NCBI GenBank assembly: GCA_904502265.1
Contig: CAJGDT010000023.1
Coordinates: 1 to 13,148, forward strand
Length of the DNA stretch: 13,148 nt
Direction: 5' to 3'
Source: an uncultured Barnesiella sp.
GTDB lineage: Bacteria > Bacteroidota > Bacteroidia > Bacteroidales > Barnesiellaceae_A
The notes beneath the pieces were generated by a model. It was not told the origin of the DNA and searched no databases. It saw only the letters and a program-made list of their open reading frames with translations. Below, one piece after another: positions 6,837 through 13,148 of the stretch. A program made the position numbers and the translations under genes. Every line of letters starts with the position of its first letter. The stretch's first letter is position 1.

Positions 6837-7093
6837 ATGAGGTATATATCCTCATTACTACAGCGGTAGTAGCATTTTATTGTAAAGCGTTTTTGCTTTA
6901 TCCTTTTCACAGAAATCGCCAATTTCAATACACGAAGGATTAAGCAGTCACAAAACGCCTATGCTTGCTTGTATCCACCCCGGCAAGGGGTGCCGATATA
7001 TGGCAATGCGTGGGGTGGGCTGTTTATTTCGTGTAGGGCGTTTGGCGATGCCTTGTGAAAGATAAACTGAACATCGTCCCACGCTATTTTTTT
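6837..7093 (+). ncRNA. structured RNA with rod-like fold (6S-like small RNA or long mRNA leader)
   Basis: No convincing gene occupies 6686-7138. Downstream of the promoter at 6801-6831 the sequence folds into one long interrupted hairpin. Successive helices are 6897-6902/7061-7066, 6905-6910/7055-7060, 6915-6922/7042-7049 (8 bp), 6929-6936/7028-7035 (8 bp), 6941-6947/7020-7026 (7 bp, one wobble) and 6974-6981/7012-7019 (8 bp, one wobble). A one-sided 26-base bulge lies at 6948-6973 and a small apical hairpin TGCC/GGCA at 6991-7005. Two smaller hairpins precede it (6831-6861 and 6883-6900), and seven T residues follow at 7087-7093. This architecture recalls 6S RNA, which binds RNA polymerase, but the primary sequence does not prove it. 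It could also be the leader of the gene at 7139. The exact ends are uncertain. Confidence 0.5.
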
Positions 7094-7138
7094 ATATAAC
7101 CACCTCAATGGGGATGTGAGAGGGTTAAAAACTATTTT

Positions 7139-8197
7139 ATGAAAAAGATCTTTAATGTTCTTTTCCTATTGGCTATTATCTTTATAGCACCACAATCGGT
7201 CAGCGGAAAAGAGAAAATCGGCATTGTAGAATTTAAGGCCGGTGTTGATGTTAAACAATCGGACATTGATGGACTATCTGCAATTTTTACGACTTGTTTT
7301 AGCCCCAAAGGTTTTACACTTGTAGAGAGGGAACAAATTGACCAAACTATTGCGGAACAGCGTTTTCAACGAAGTAAACTCACCCAAAAACAGATGGTTA
7401 AAATTGGTAAGATTCTCAATTTGAGCTATATAGTTATTGGTGATATAAATATAATATACGGTGCATATAACCTCGATGCCCGGGTACTAAACGTAGAAAC
7501 CGGTGAGATTGTAGCGAAAGAAGGTGCGGCATGGAAAGATGAAGAATCATATAGAGATATGATGTGCCAAGTAGCTAACGGCCTTGCCGGTCAACTGAAA
7601 CCCAAAGAAGAACCCATACCCACTCCCAAAATTGTAAAAGAGAAACCCAAGAAAGAAAAGAAACAACCCATACCTCTTAAGCCGGTACAACCCGGTTTTG
7701 AGTCTTCTGTTGAATTTTCCGGATCATTTGGAGATTTTGATAAGGGTAGCGCTATGTATTTCGGTGGTTACCGTTTCAATAATAGCTTTTTCTTAGGTGG
7801 TGGTATTGGTTTAGAATTTATAGGTGGTTATGATGTTTCCCAATTTTTAGATTATAATGTTACCAGTGTGCCTATTTTATTGCACGCACGTTACTATCTC
7901 ACATCTACACGTTTTCAACCCTTCTTTGCTCTTTCTACAGGTGTAAGATTGTCGGGTGATAGAGAAGGGTATAGCGAGACTTATGGTCATCCATACGGTA
8001 CATGTGGATTTATTATCTCTCCAGCATTCGGATGCAATGCTCGCATAACAGACAATATCAGTCTATATTTAAAAATTGCATACGATGGACAAACATATCC
8101 CGCAGAGGTAGATGAAAAAGATTACAGAGAAACAGGACTTGTAGCTACAAGCAAAATGGCAAGTTCCTTCAAAGTAGCTTTAGGTTTAACTTTTTAA
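7139..8197 (+). CDS. CsgG/LpoB-like periplasmic domain fused to an outer-membrane beta-barrel
   Basis: The 352-residue protein starts with a signal peptide (1-23, ending SVSG). Residues 25-153 resemble the CsgG/LpoB-like fold: I-G-I-V-E-F (27-32), G-L-S-A-I-F-T-T-C-F, F-T-L-V-E-R-E-Q-I-D-Q-T (59-70), E-Q-R-F-Q-R-S, I-L-N-L-S-Y-I-V-I-G-D-I (92-103) and R-V-L-N-V-E-T-G-E-I-V (115-125). A Lys/Pro-rich linker follows (154-186). Residues 187-352 look like a beta-barrel: glycine/aromatic strands such as Y-F-G-G-Y-R-F-N-N-S-F-F-L-G-G-G-I-G, R-Y-Y-L-T, P-F-F-A-L-S-T-G-V-R, and a final strand ending in phenylalanine. There is no lipobox, so anchoring is probably by the barrel. The role is unknown; it may be secretion, envelope assembly or sensing. 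The next gene starts 12 bases later. The DNA is more A/T-rich than the flanking genes. Confidence 0.78.
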   Translation: MKKIFNVLFLLAIIFIAPQSVSGKEKIGIVEFKAGVDVKQSDIDGLSAIFTTCFSPKGFTLVEREQIDQTIAEQRFQRSKLTQKQMVKIGKILNLSYIVIGDINIIYGAYNLDARVLNVETGEIVAKEGAAWKDEESYRDMMCQVANGLAGQLKPKEEPIPTPKIVKEKPKKEKKQPIPLKPVQPGFESSVEFSGSFGDFDKGSAMYFGGYRFNNSFFLGGGIGLEFIGGYDVSQFLDYNVTSVPILLHARYYLTSTRFQPFFALSTGVRLSGDREGYSETYGHPYGTCGFIISPAFGCNARITDNISLYLKIAYDGQTYPAEVDEKDYRETGLVATSKMASSFKVALGLTF

Positions 8198-8209
8198 AAA
8201 TAACTTATT

Positions 8210-8734
8210 ATGAAAAAAATTTTATTTTTATTGCTTTTCAGCGCAACTATTTTTCTATTCAATTCGTGTGATACTTATGCCGATGTACCGGAACCGGAAC
8301 CAGAACCAGAACTGATAAACAACACAATCACATACAAAACCGACGATTGGAGAGCTGTAAATGTGAGTAGTGATAACTTTGATGCAAACATAATTTCTAA
8401 TACTTGTAATCAAGGGAATGGTGTTATTATATTTGACAAAGAACTTACTCGCATAGATTATTATTATGGTGGCGCATTCTATGACAAAGACAATCTTATA
8501 TCTATAGACTTACCCCAAACAATAACTCATATAGAGGAGTATTGTTTATGTAATTGCAACCGTCTTGAAGCAGTGTACATTCGCTCTACAGTACCCCCGG
8601 TATTGGCTGATAACGTTTTCTCTAATTCAAGTGATAATCTGAAAATTTATGTTCCTGCAAGCAGCAAAACAGCCTACGAAAATGCATCTGATTGGGCTAA
8701 ATATAAAGATAGATTTGTATTCACGAATTACTAA
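8210..8734 (+). CDS. short BspA-type leucine-rich-repeat surface lipoprotein
   Basis: A lipoprotein signal (MKKILFLLLFSATIFLFNSC, acylated Cys20) is followed by an acidic Glu-Pro repeat (about 28-35). The body carries a BspA-like (LRR_5) segment: I-I-F-D-K-E-L-T-R-I-D, L-I-S-I-D-L-P-Q-T-I-T-H-I-E-E-Y-C-L-C-N-C and L-E-A-V-Y-I-R-S-T-V-P-P. It closes with the I-Y-V-P-A-S-S-K-T-A-Y-E-N-A cap (from about 150) typical of these proteins. Classic members are much longer, with many repeats; this 174-residue form has only one or two, so it is a minimal version or a remnant. It should sit on the outer membrane, possibly facing outward, where relatives bind host or bacterial partners. It starts 12 bases after the CsgG/barrel gene and is probably cotranscribed with it. 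A hairpin follows at 8738-8764. Confidence 0.82.
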   Translation: MKKILFLLLFSATIFLFNSCDTYADVPEPEPEPELINNTITYKTDDWRAVNVSSDNFDANIISNTCNQGNGVIIFDKELTRIDYYYGGAFYDKDNLISIDLPQTITHIEEYCLCNCNRLEAVYIRSTVPPVLADNVFSNSSDNLKIYVPASSKTAYENASDWAKYKDRFVFTNY

Positions 8735-8737
8735 TTT

Positions 8738-8764
8738 TATTTTATCGGCATTACCGATAAAATA
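8738..8764 (+). terminator. A/T-rich hairpin after the BspA-like gene
   Basis: An 11-bp perfect stem (8738-8748 with 8754-8764, TATTTTATCGG paired with its complement) has the loop CATTA and begins 4 bases after the stop codon. No clean T run follows, so termination may be partial; it separates this gene from the next, which starts at 8876. I see no clear TAnnTTTG promoter in 8765-8875. Confidence 0.55.
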
Positions 8765-8863
8765 ATAAAAGCAAAATCTATAACGCTCAAAATGTCTTTT
8801 TTCTGATATTCAATGGCGTTGAAAATTAGGTGAATAAAAAATAGAAATGCGTAAATTATTAAA

Positions 8864-8868
8864 AAGGA
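8864..8868 (+). promoter_or_regulatory. Shine-Dalgarno site of the Big2-domain gene
   Basis: AAGGA lies 7 bases before the ATG at 8876. A recognisable Shine-Dalgarno site is uncommon among the genes here; it supports this start. Confidence 0.5.
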
Positions 8869-8875
8869 ATAAACA

Positions 8876-9706
8876 ATGAAACACAAAAATTATAGCTCTA
8901 ACATCATAAAAATATTCATGACTATAATGGTCATGTGTGTATCACCTATGATGAGAGCAGATTATTTCAATAAAGCAGTAGGTGAATCATTCATATTACC
9001 CATTCCGAAGTGCCCTGTAAAGGATGGATATGTAAATTCTTGGTCATATTCATGTTCCGACTATAGAGTCAATATAACAAATCGTGGTAGTAACGACGTA
9101 AGTGAGGCTGTTATAAGTTCATACTTTAATGGCACAACAGTAATTGAGTGCTTTTTCCAGTATCTATATTATATCAACAACACACCTTATTCTGCAACGT
9201 CGTATGAATATCATCAAGTTTCGTGCATAGAAAATAACATTTCAATTTCAGGTCCGAAATCGCAACTTAAAGTTGGAGAATCAATGCAATTGACATATAA
9301 TTTTGCAAATTACACCTATGGTGTCACACCGGAAATTACTTGGAGATGTGGCTCTAATGTTGCTTCTGTTAATTATAATGGTTATGTTACAGCTCTTTCT
9401 CCCGGAGAGGCTACTATCACAGCCTCATCTAATTTGGGCGGAAATGTAGCAAGTTATACAATATCTGTCATAGAAGATACCGGTTTAGATAGTATGACTG
9501 ATAACAACGCAAAAATATGGACAAATGGATTGGATATACATGTTGAAAATGCCCCAATTAACGAAGTAGTTAATCTAATTGCAATCAATGGAGATATTCT
9601 TTCGACAAGAAGATCTTATGGTGAAGATATGATAATTAAATCGCCATGCAAGGGTATTTACCTTCTCTCTATTGGGAAACAAACGTATAGAGTGTTTTGT
9701 AAATAA
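8876..9706 (+). CDS. exported Ig-like (Big2) protein with a type IX sorting-like C-terminus
   Basis: The 276-residue protein has a signal peptide (about 1-28, ending MMRA). It then has an Ig-like region (30-118, with Cys46, Cys60, Cys92 and Cys117 available for disulfides) and a Big2-type domain (about 120-198). The Big2 features are Q-L-K-V-G-E-S-M-Q-L-T, I-T-W-R, A-S-V-N-Y-N-G-Y-V-T-A-L-S-P-G-E-A-T-I-T-A and Y-T-I-S-V. The last 65 residues (V-N-L-I-A-I-N-G-D-I-L-S, then K-G-I-Y-L-L-S-I-G-K-Q-T-Y-R-V-F-C-K) follow the pattern of type IX secretion (Por) type A sorting domains, which direct proteins across the outer membrane and attach them to the surface. It is probably a surface or secreted adhesin-like protein, target unknown. 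The A/T-rich DNA matches the two preceding genes. Confidence 0.8.
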   Translation: MKHKNYSSNIIKIFMTIMVMCVSPMMRADYFNKAVGESFILPIPKCPVKDGYVNSWSYSCSDYRVNITNRGSNDVSEAVISSYFNGTTVIECFFQYLYYINNTPYSATSYEYHQVSCIENNISISGPKSQLKVGESMQLTYNFANYTYGVTPEITWRCGSNVASVNYNGYVTALSPGEATITASSNLGGNVASYTISVIEDTGLDSMTDNNAKIWTNGLDIHVENAPINEVVNLIAINGDILSTRRSYGEDMIIKSPCKGIYLLSIGKQTYRVFCK

Positions 9707-9790
9707 TATTATTATGTAATTATCCATTGACGGATGATTTCTAAGGCATAAAAGGTTTTATAGGATACTGATAATAAACAATTAAGAGAT

Positions 9791-9826
9791 ACCCCGGGCA
9801 ATGCTCTGCTGAGCATTGCCCGGGGT
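9791..9826. terminator. strong bidirectional terminator between convergent genes
   Basis: A perfect 16-bp stem (9791-9806 with 9811-9826, CCCCGGGCAATGCTC core) encloses the loop TGCT. It lies 84 bases after the Big2 gene and 28 bases after the ATPase gene stop as read on the opposite strand. T-rich tracts are short on both sides, but the stem is the most stable in the window and it should end both converging transcripts. Confidence 0.8.
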
Positions 9827-9854
9827 TGTATATTTGGCTAATACTAATTCCCTA

Positions 9855-10865
9855 TTATTTCTTGATTTGTTGCACCAACTCCTCAAATGAGTGGAGGTTT
9901 ACGTGGCTATCGTCCTCTTGCCAATGGATGAGGTTGCGATTTTCGATGTGCAACACGGTGTGGCAAGGTGTTGTGGTATCGAGCGATGCTCCATAGCCAT
10001 TGCGGTTGAGCAGATTGATGGCCCAATGTAACAAGGTCTCGTCGTGGCATACGACTGAAACCGACTTGTGACGGTGCACAGTGGGGTAGTAACTGCCGTG
10101 TAAGGGGTCGAAATGGATGTCGCTGTGGGGGAAGAGGTCGTTGAGACAACCCGACAAAATAAGGTCCTCGGTAACGCCCGATGTCAATCCCTTTTCGCGC
10201 GAGAGTAGCCACAGACGATCGCTCAGTACGAGAGCCTGTTCGATATCGTGAGTAGAGAGGAGTATGGCGCGGTGATGTTCGGTGGCAATACGATGCAACA
10301 GCGACATAACCTCAATGCGGCTTACAATATCGAGAAATGCGGTAGGCTCGTCGAGTAGCACGATGGGGCATTCTTGCGCCAGAGCTTTGGCAATCATAAC
10401 TTTTTGTCGCTCACCATCGGATAGTGAGGCCATGTATCGAGTGCCCTTGTCGGCAATACCGCATGCTTCGAGTGACTCTTCAACAACCTGCTTGTCGTGT
10501 GCCGATAGGATACCGAAAAATCCTGTGTGAGGTTGTCGACCCAAGGCTACAACCTCGCGAACAGTGAGTCCGCCTATGGCTGTCTTGTCGGTGAGTACTA
10601 CGCCAATGGTTTGCGACAGGTTGTGTCGGCTTATGTCTTTGAGGGGCTTGCCATTGATACACACATCGCCCGATAGTGAGGGTTGTGCCCCCGATAAGGT
10701 GCGCAACAGAGTCGATTTGCCCGCACCATTAGCTCCTAATAGGCAGGTCAACTCGCCGGCATATAGTGCTATATTGAGGTCGGTGTGTACGCGCTTGATG
10801 CCATCGCCACCGGTACGGTAGCCGATGTCGAGGTGTTGGGCCGATATAACAGGTGCAGTCTTCAT
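9855..10865 (-). CDS. ABC importer ATPase, FecE/BtuD type, with C-terminal extension
   Basis: The ATPase powers the permease encoded just upstream. From the ATG at 10865 it has 336 residues. It shows Walker A G-A-N-G-A-G-K-S-T (44-52), signature S-L-S-D-G-E-R-Q (148-155), Walker B C-P-I-V-L-L-D-E-P (166-174), D-loop F-L-D and the H-loop S-T-H-D with His206. Two departures from consensus: the signature is LSDGE rather than LSGGQ, and the Q-loop glutamine position appears to be Thr92 (V-V-L-T-D-K). Usual FecE/BtuD proteins have about 250-260 residues; here some 80 follow (about 255-336), a Bacteroidota-type extension of unknown role. The start overlaps the permease stop in ATGA, showing translational coupling. 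An in-frame ATG at 11018 lies inside the permease and is unlikely. Confidence 0.93.
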   Translation of the reverse strand: MKTAPVISAQHLDIGYRTGGDGIKRVHTDLNIALYAGELTCLLGANGAGKSTLLRTLSGAQPSLSGDVCINGKPLKDISRHNLSQTIGVVLTDKTAIGGLTVREVVALGRQPHTGFFGILSAHDKQVVEESLEACGIADKGTRYMASLSDGERQKVMIAKALAQECPIVLLDEPTAFLDIVSRIEVMSLLHRIATEHHRAILLSTHDIEQALVLSDRLWLLSREKGLTSGVTEDLILSGCLNDLFPHSDIHFDPLHGSYYPTVHRHKSVSVVCHDETLLHWAINLLNRNGYGASLDTTTPCHTVLHIENRNLIHWQEDDSHVNLHSFEELVQQIKK

Positions 10866-11902
10866 CCGTTGAAATAGTTGATTTTTTTCTGGTTTACAAT
10901 AACATATATAATAACGGGTGCACCTATCAATGGTGTTACGGCATTGATGGGTATGATGCCGTGACTGCCGGGTAGCACACTGAGCATGTTGCACAATAAC
11001 AATACGATTGCTCCACACAACATGGTTACAGGTAGCAGTGTGTTGTGGTTGCTGCTACGCAACAATAGGCGTGCTATGTGGGGCACTGATAGTCCGATAA
11101 AGGTGATAGGGCCACAGAATGCAGTCGTAGTAGCCGTGAGCAGTCCGGTTGCCAAGAGCAGGAGATTTCTTGTCAAGGATATATTCACACCCAGATTTTC
11201 GGCATATCTTGTTCCCAATAGCATGGCGTTGAGTGGTTTAGATAGCATGAAGGCTATGAATAGTCCGCATAATGAAGCTATTGAGTACCAGGGAAGCTGC
11301 TCAAGCGAAACTCCGCTTAAGTTTCCCATTCCCCACATGGTGTAGGCATGCACCTGATTGGCGCTTGCAAAGAAGTTGAGCAATGATATAAGCGACGAGG
11401 TGAGGTAACCTACCATCATACCTATGATGAGTAGCATAAGGTTGTTGCGCACAAATGTCGAGAAAAAGAGTATGACAGCCAATACGGCAATGGCGCCCAG
11501 AAATGCGCCTATGATGGTGGCAAAAAATCCCGAAATTCCACTGCTTACAATCCAAGATCCACCTGCCAACATCACAATGGCTACGCCCAATGCTGCACCG
11601 GTATCAATACCCAGAATAGATGGACCGGCCAAGGGGTTGTTGAATGTGGTCTGTAATAGCAAGCCGGCAACGGCGAGACTGCAACCGGCCAATAATGCAG
11701 TTATGGCTTGTGGTATGCGCGATTCGATGATGATGTATCTCCAGCTCTCTTTGGCGCAGGGTTGACCGCTAAGGGCATTAACCACCTCATCGGCAGGGAT
11801 AGCTACCGAGCCGACAAAGAGATTGCCTACCCACAACACGATGGTGAGTAGCGCCAATCCTACAATGAGCAGGGTGCTGTATGGTGTGTTACTTTTATTC
11901 AT
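10862..11902 (-). CDS. ABC importer permease, FecCD/BtuC family
   Basis: This integral inner-membrane subunit forms the channel of a type II importer for cobalamin, haem or ferric siderophores. From the ATG at 11902 it has 346 residues and about ten hydrophobic segments. Family motifs are S-R-I-P-Q-A-I-T-A-L-L-A-G (61-73), L-Q-T-T-F-N-N-P-L-A-G-P-S-I-L-G (83-98), G-T-R-Y-A-E-N-L-G (230-238), the coupling-helix region G-P-I-T-F-I-G-L-S-V-P-H-I-A-R (264-278) and N-A-V-T-P-L-I-G-A-P (320-329). The chosen ATG overlaps the end of the binding-protein gene by 8 bases; an ATG at 11962 would add 20 non-hydrophobic residues lying over that gene and is disfavoured. The stop overlaps the ATPase start by 4 bases. 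Confidence 0.94.
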   Translation of the reverse strand: MNKSNTPYSTLLIVGLALLTIVLWVGNLFVGSVAIPADEVVNALSGQPCAKESWRYIIIESRIPQAITALLAGCSLAVAGLLLQTTFNNPLAGPSILGIDTGAALGVAIVMLAGGSWIVSSGISGFFATIIGAFLGAIAVLAVILFFSTFVRNNLMLLIIGMMVGYLTSSLISLLNFFASANQVHAYTMWGMGNLSGVSLEQLPWYSIASLCGLFIAFMLSKPLNAMLLGTRYAENLGVNISLTRNLLLLATGLLTATTTAFCGPITFIGLSVPHIARLLLRSSNHNTLLPVTMLCGAIVLLLCNMLSVLPGSHGIIPINAVTPLIGAPVIIYVIVNQKKINYFNG

Positions 11903-13028
11903 CAATGGGGGTGTAATAGTATGGTTTATGTCCCTCGAAGAGTGTAGGGTGGAATATAGCACCTAAGTCTTGAAGCAGTCGTTCGGGGTGAAACGGAGTC
12001 TCTTCGTAGTAGCGCAGATATTGCGTGTTGCAACCATATATGTGGTGCTGCTCGAAGGCCTTGAATCGCGAGTTGGGCGTATATTCTTGTTTTAAGTCGT
12101 TGTATGTGAGGTTTTGAGTAGCATGGTACTTGATAAGCCAAAAGTCGGCCTCTTGTCCACGCTCCAGTACGTTTTCAAATGATAATGCCAGTGAACCGGT
12201 ATTGTTGTTGTCGCTCCAGGGATATTCGGCTCCGGCATCACTGAGCAGTTGTGCGATGTAGCTCTTGCCCCCGGGGATATACCATACTTGGCCTATGCGA
12301 CGTTCGGTGATGACAAGGGGTCGGTTATCAACGTTTGCAACTTTTTGTGCTGTTGAAAGGTAGCTGTCTTTTACACTGTTAAATAGCGAATCGGCTTGTT
12401 CCTGACATCCGTACAGCATGCCGAATATGCGTATCCACTCGGCGCGACCCAAGGGGTTGTTTTCCATATAATCGGCGCACTCGATAATGGGTATACCGGT
12501 CTTTTCGATGCGCTCATGACGGATGTTCTCGAATGGCGATATCAGTATGGCATCGGGGTTGAGTTCGATAATCTGTTCGATGTCGGGCGATGTAGAGTTG
12601 CCGGCATCAATCAACGTGCCGGCCTGCATGCGGGCTTGCAACTCCTCGATATAGTTGTATTCGCTGTCGCAAATGCCACCAATGGCATCGAGGCACTGCA
12701 ACTCGGCCAACAAACTGCTGTGTACCGACGAGAATACCAAAGAATTGCGCAGAGGTGTGCGAATGACAACACCCTGAGGTAGATGTTCGGGTAGTTCCGT
12801 ATTGGCATCAACAAGTAGGTACGTGCGCAATAGTGCGGTTGTATCCCAGGGATTGACGATGTCTATACGGCTGTATCCATTGCCTTGAGCTATCCGAAAG
12901 CCTTGAGCATACTCCACAGCAATAGGTTCCTCGACAAATGTATTGTTGTGCGATGACGGTTTGTTGCTACATCCTATGCACCATGCTGTAATAACGATTG
13001 CGATAGTATGAAATATAAATCTTTTCAT
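11895..13028 (-). CDS. ABC importer substrate-binding lipoprotein (BtuF/FepB-like, PBP type III)
   Basis: The 377-residue protein has a lipoprotein signal (MKRFIFHTIAIVITAWCIGC, acylated Cys20), so it is tethered to a membrane facing the periplasm. The rest follows the helical-backbone binding-protein fold: Y-A-Q-G-F-R-I (40-46), L-D-A-I-G-G-I-C-D (113-121), L-N-P-D-A-I-L-I-S-P-F (155-165), G-I-P-I-I-E-C-A-D-Y-M-E-N-N-P-L-G-R-A-E-W (about 178-198), and G-Q-V-W-Y-I-P-G-G-K-S-Y. The PLGRAEW motif is, in my recollection, common in Bacteroidota binding proteins of the cobalamin/haem/siderophore class. It ends H-P-T-L-F, the usual lobe closure. The substrate is not determined. The leader is A/T-rich with no Shine-Dalgarno site. 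An unidentified gene ends 21 bases upstream on the same strand, so the importer genes may belong to a longer operon. Confidence 0.9.
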   Translation of the reverse strand: MKRFIFHTIAIVITAWCIGCSNKPSSHNNTFVEEPIAVEYAQGFRIAQGNGYSRIDIVNPWDTTALLRTYLLVDANTELPEHLPQGVVIRTPLRNSLVFSSVHSSLLAELQCLDAIGGICDSEYNYIEELQARMQAGTLIDAGNSTSPDIEQIIELNPDAILISPFENIRHERIEKTGIPIIECADYMENNPLGRAEWIRIFGMLYGCQEQADSLFNSVKDSYLSTAQKVANVDNRPLVITERRIGQVWYIPGGKSYIAQLLSDAGAEYPWSDNNNTGSLALSFENVLERGQEADFWLIKYHATQNLTYNDLKQEYTPNSRFKAFEQHHIYGCNTQYLRYYEETPFHPERLLQDLGAIFHPTLFEGHKPYYYTPIDE

Positions 13029-13049
13029 TTTTAATAAATATATAGAGTA

Positions 13050-13148
13050 TTACCATGCGGTAACATGGAAACAACTCTGTTTGACCTCATACTTTACGTA
13101 GCAATGCCCCTCGCGACGTAGGTCGTAGAGTACTTCGGCAAGGGTTTC
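13050..13148 (-). CDS. 3' end of an unrecognised gene (runs off right edge)
   Basis: Reading leftward from the edge, an open frame of 32 codons ends in TAA at 13050-13052. Its residues run ETLAEVLYDLRREGHCYVKY and continue to a C-terminal H-V-T-A-W. Codon choice and composition resemble the neighbouring genes, and the stop lies 21 bases before the binding-lipoprotein ATG on the same strand, so it is probably the upstream operon partner. No cobalamin riboswitch or promoter fits in the 21-base gap. I do not recognise the family from this tail, and the start is outside the window. Confidence 0.5.
   Translation of the reverse strand, partial: ETLAEVLYDLRREGHCYVKYEVKQSCFHVTAW

Noticed and set aside
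8738..8764. Target site or inverted end of an insertion sequence
   Set aside because: The inverted repeat is short with a 5-base loop right after a stop codon, has no matching copy nearby and no transposase gene, so a terminator is the simpler reading.
9855..11018. Longer ATPase reading frame starting at 11018
   Set aside because: The extra 51 residues are Cys/His/Arg-rich, unlike any ABC ATPase, and lie over the permease gene. The ATG at 10865 forms a classic ATGA overlap.
11903..11962. Longer permease start at 11962
   Set aside because: The added 20 residues are antisense-like overlap with the binding-protein C-terminus. The ATG at 11902 leads directly into the first membrane helix.
13029..13148. 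Cobalamin riboswitch upstream of the binding lipoprotein
   Set aside because: The visible 120 bases mostly encode the tail of another gene, and no cobalamin-riboswitch core is seen. The 5-bp hairpins around 13051-13067 are too small to call.
1..13148. CRISPR arrays, tRNA or rRNA genes, prophage genes
   Set aside because: No regularly spaced repeats, cloverleaf, rRNA core sequence or phage-type gene was recognised on either strand by eye.

Overview
The window looks like a chromosomal segment of a Bacteroidales bacterium (phylum Bacteroidota), possibly close to Prevotella or Muribaculaceae. Three things support this: promoters of the TAnnTTTG (-7) / TTTG (-33) type, A/T-rich leaders mostly without Shine-Dalgarno sites, and families typical of the phylum (DUF1573, PorT-like barrel, BspA-type repeat, MeaB, PdxB followed by YqgE). 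No mobile element, CRISPR array, tRNA or rRNA gene is visible.

Left arm (1-2132, minus strand): pdxB (vitamin B6 synthesis) is followed closely by a YqgE/AlgH (UPF0301) gene and a 49-residue charged protein. The 5' end of a CatA-like O-acetyltransferase gene with its own promoter runs off the left edge. Centre-left (2366-6685, plus strand), reading away from pdxB: two tandem DUF1573 periplasmic proteins, then meaB (chaperone GTPase of the B12-dependent methylmalonyl-CoA mutase) closed by a strong hairpin terminator, a PorT-family outer-membrane barrel, and a family 2 glycosyltransferase.

Centre-right (6686-9706) is the accessory part. A 450-base gene-free stretch holds a well-formed promoter and a rod-like structured RNA, which is either a 6S-like small RNA or a long mRNA leader. 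Three visibly A/T-richer genes for exported proteins follow: a CsgG/LpoB-like domain joined to an outer-membrane barrel, a short BspA-type leucine-rich-repeat lipoprotein, and a Big2-domain protein with a C-terminus like a type IX secretion sorting domain. A 16-bp hairpin at 9791-9826 separates these from the convergent right arm.

Right arm (9855-13148, minus strand) is a tightly coupled ABC importer operon: binding lipoprotein, FecCD/BtuC-type permease and ATPase, with 8-nt and 4-nt gene overlaps. It is of the cobalamin/haem/ferric-siderophore class. The 3' end of another, unrecognised gene lies just upstream. If the cargo is cobalamin, the importer would feed the mutase served by MeaB, but the sequence does not establish the substrate.
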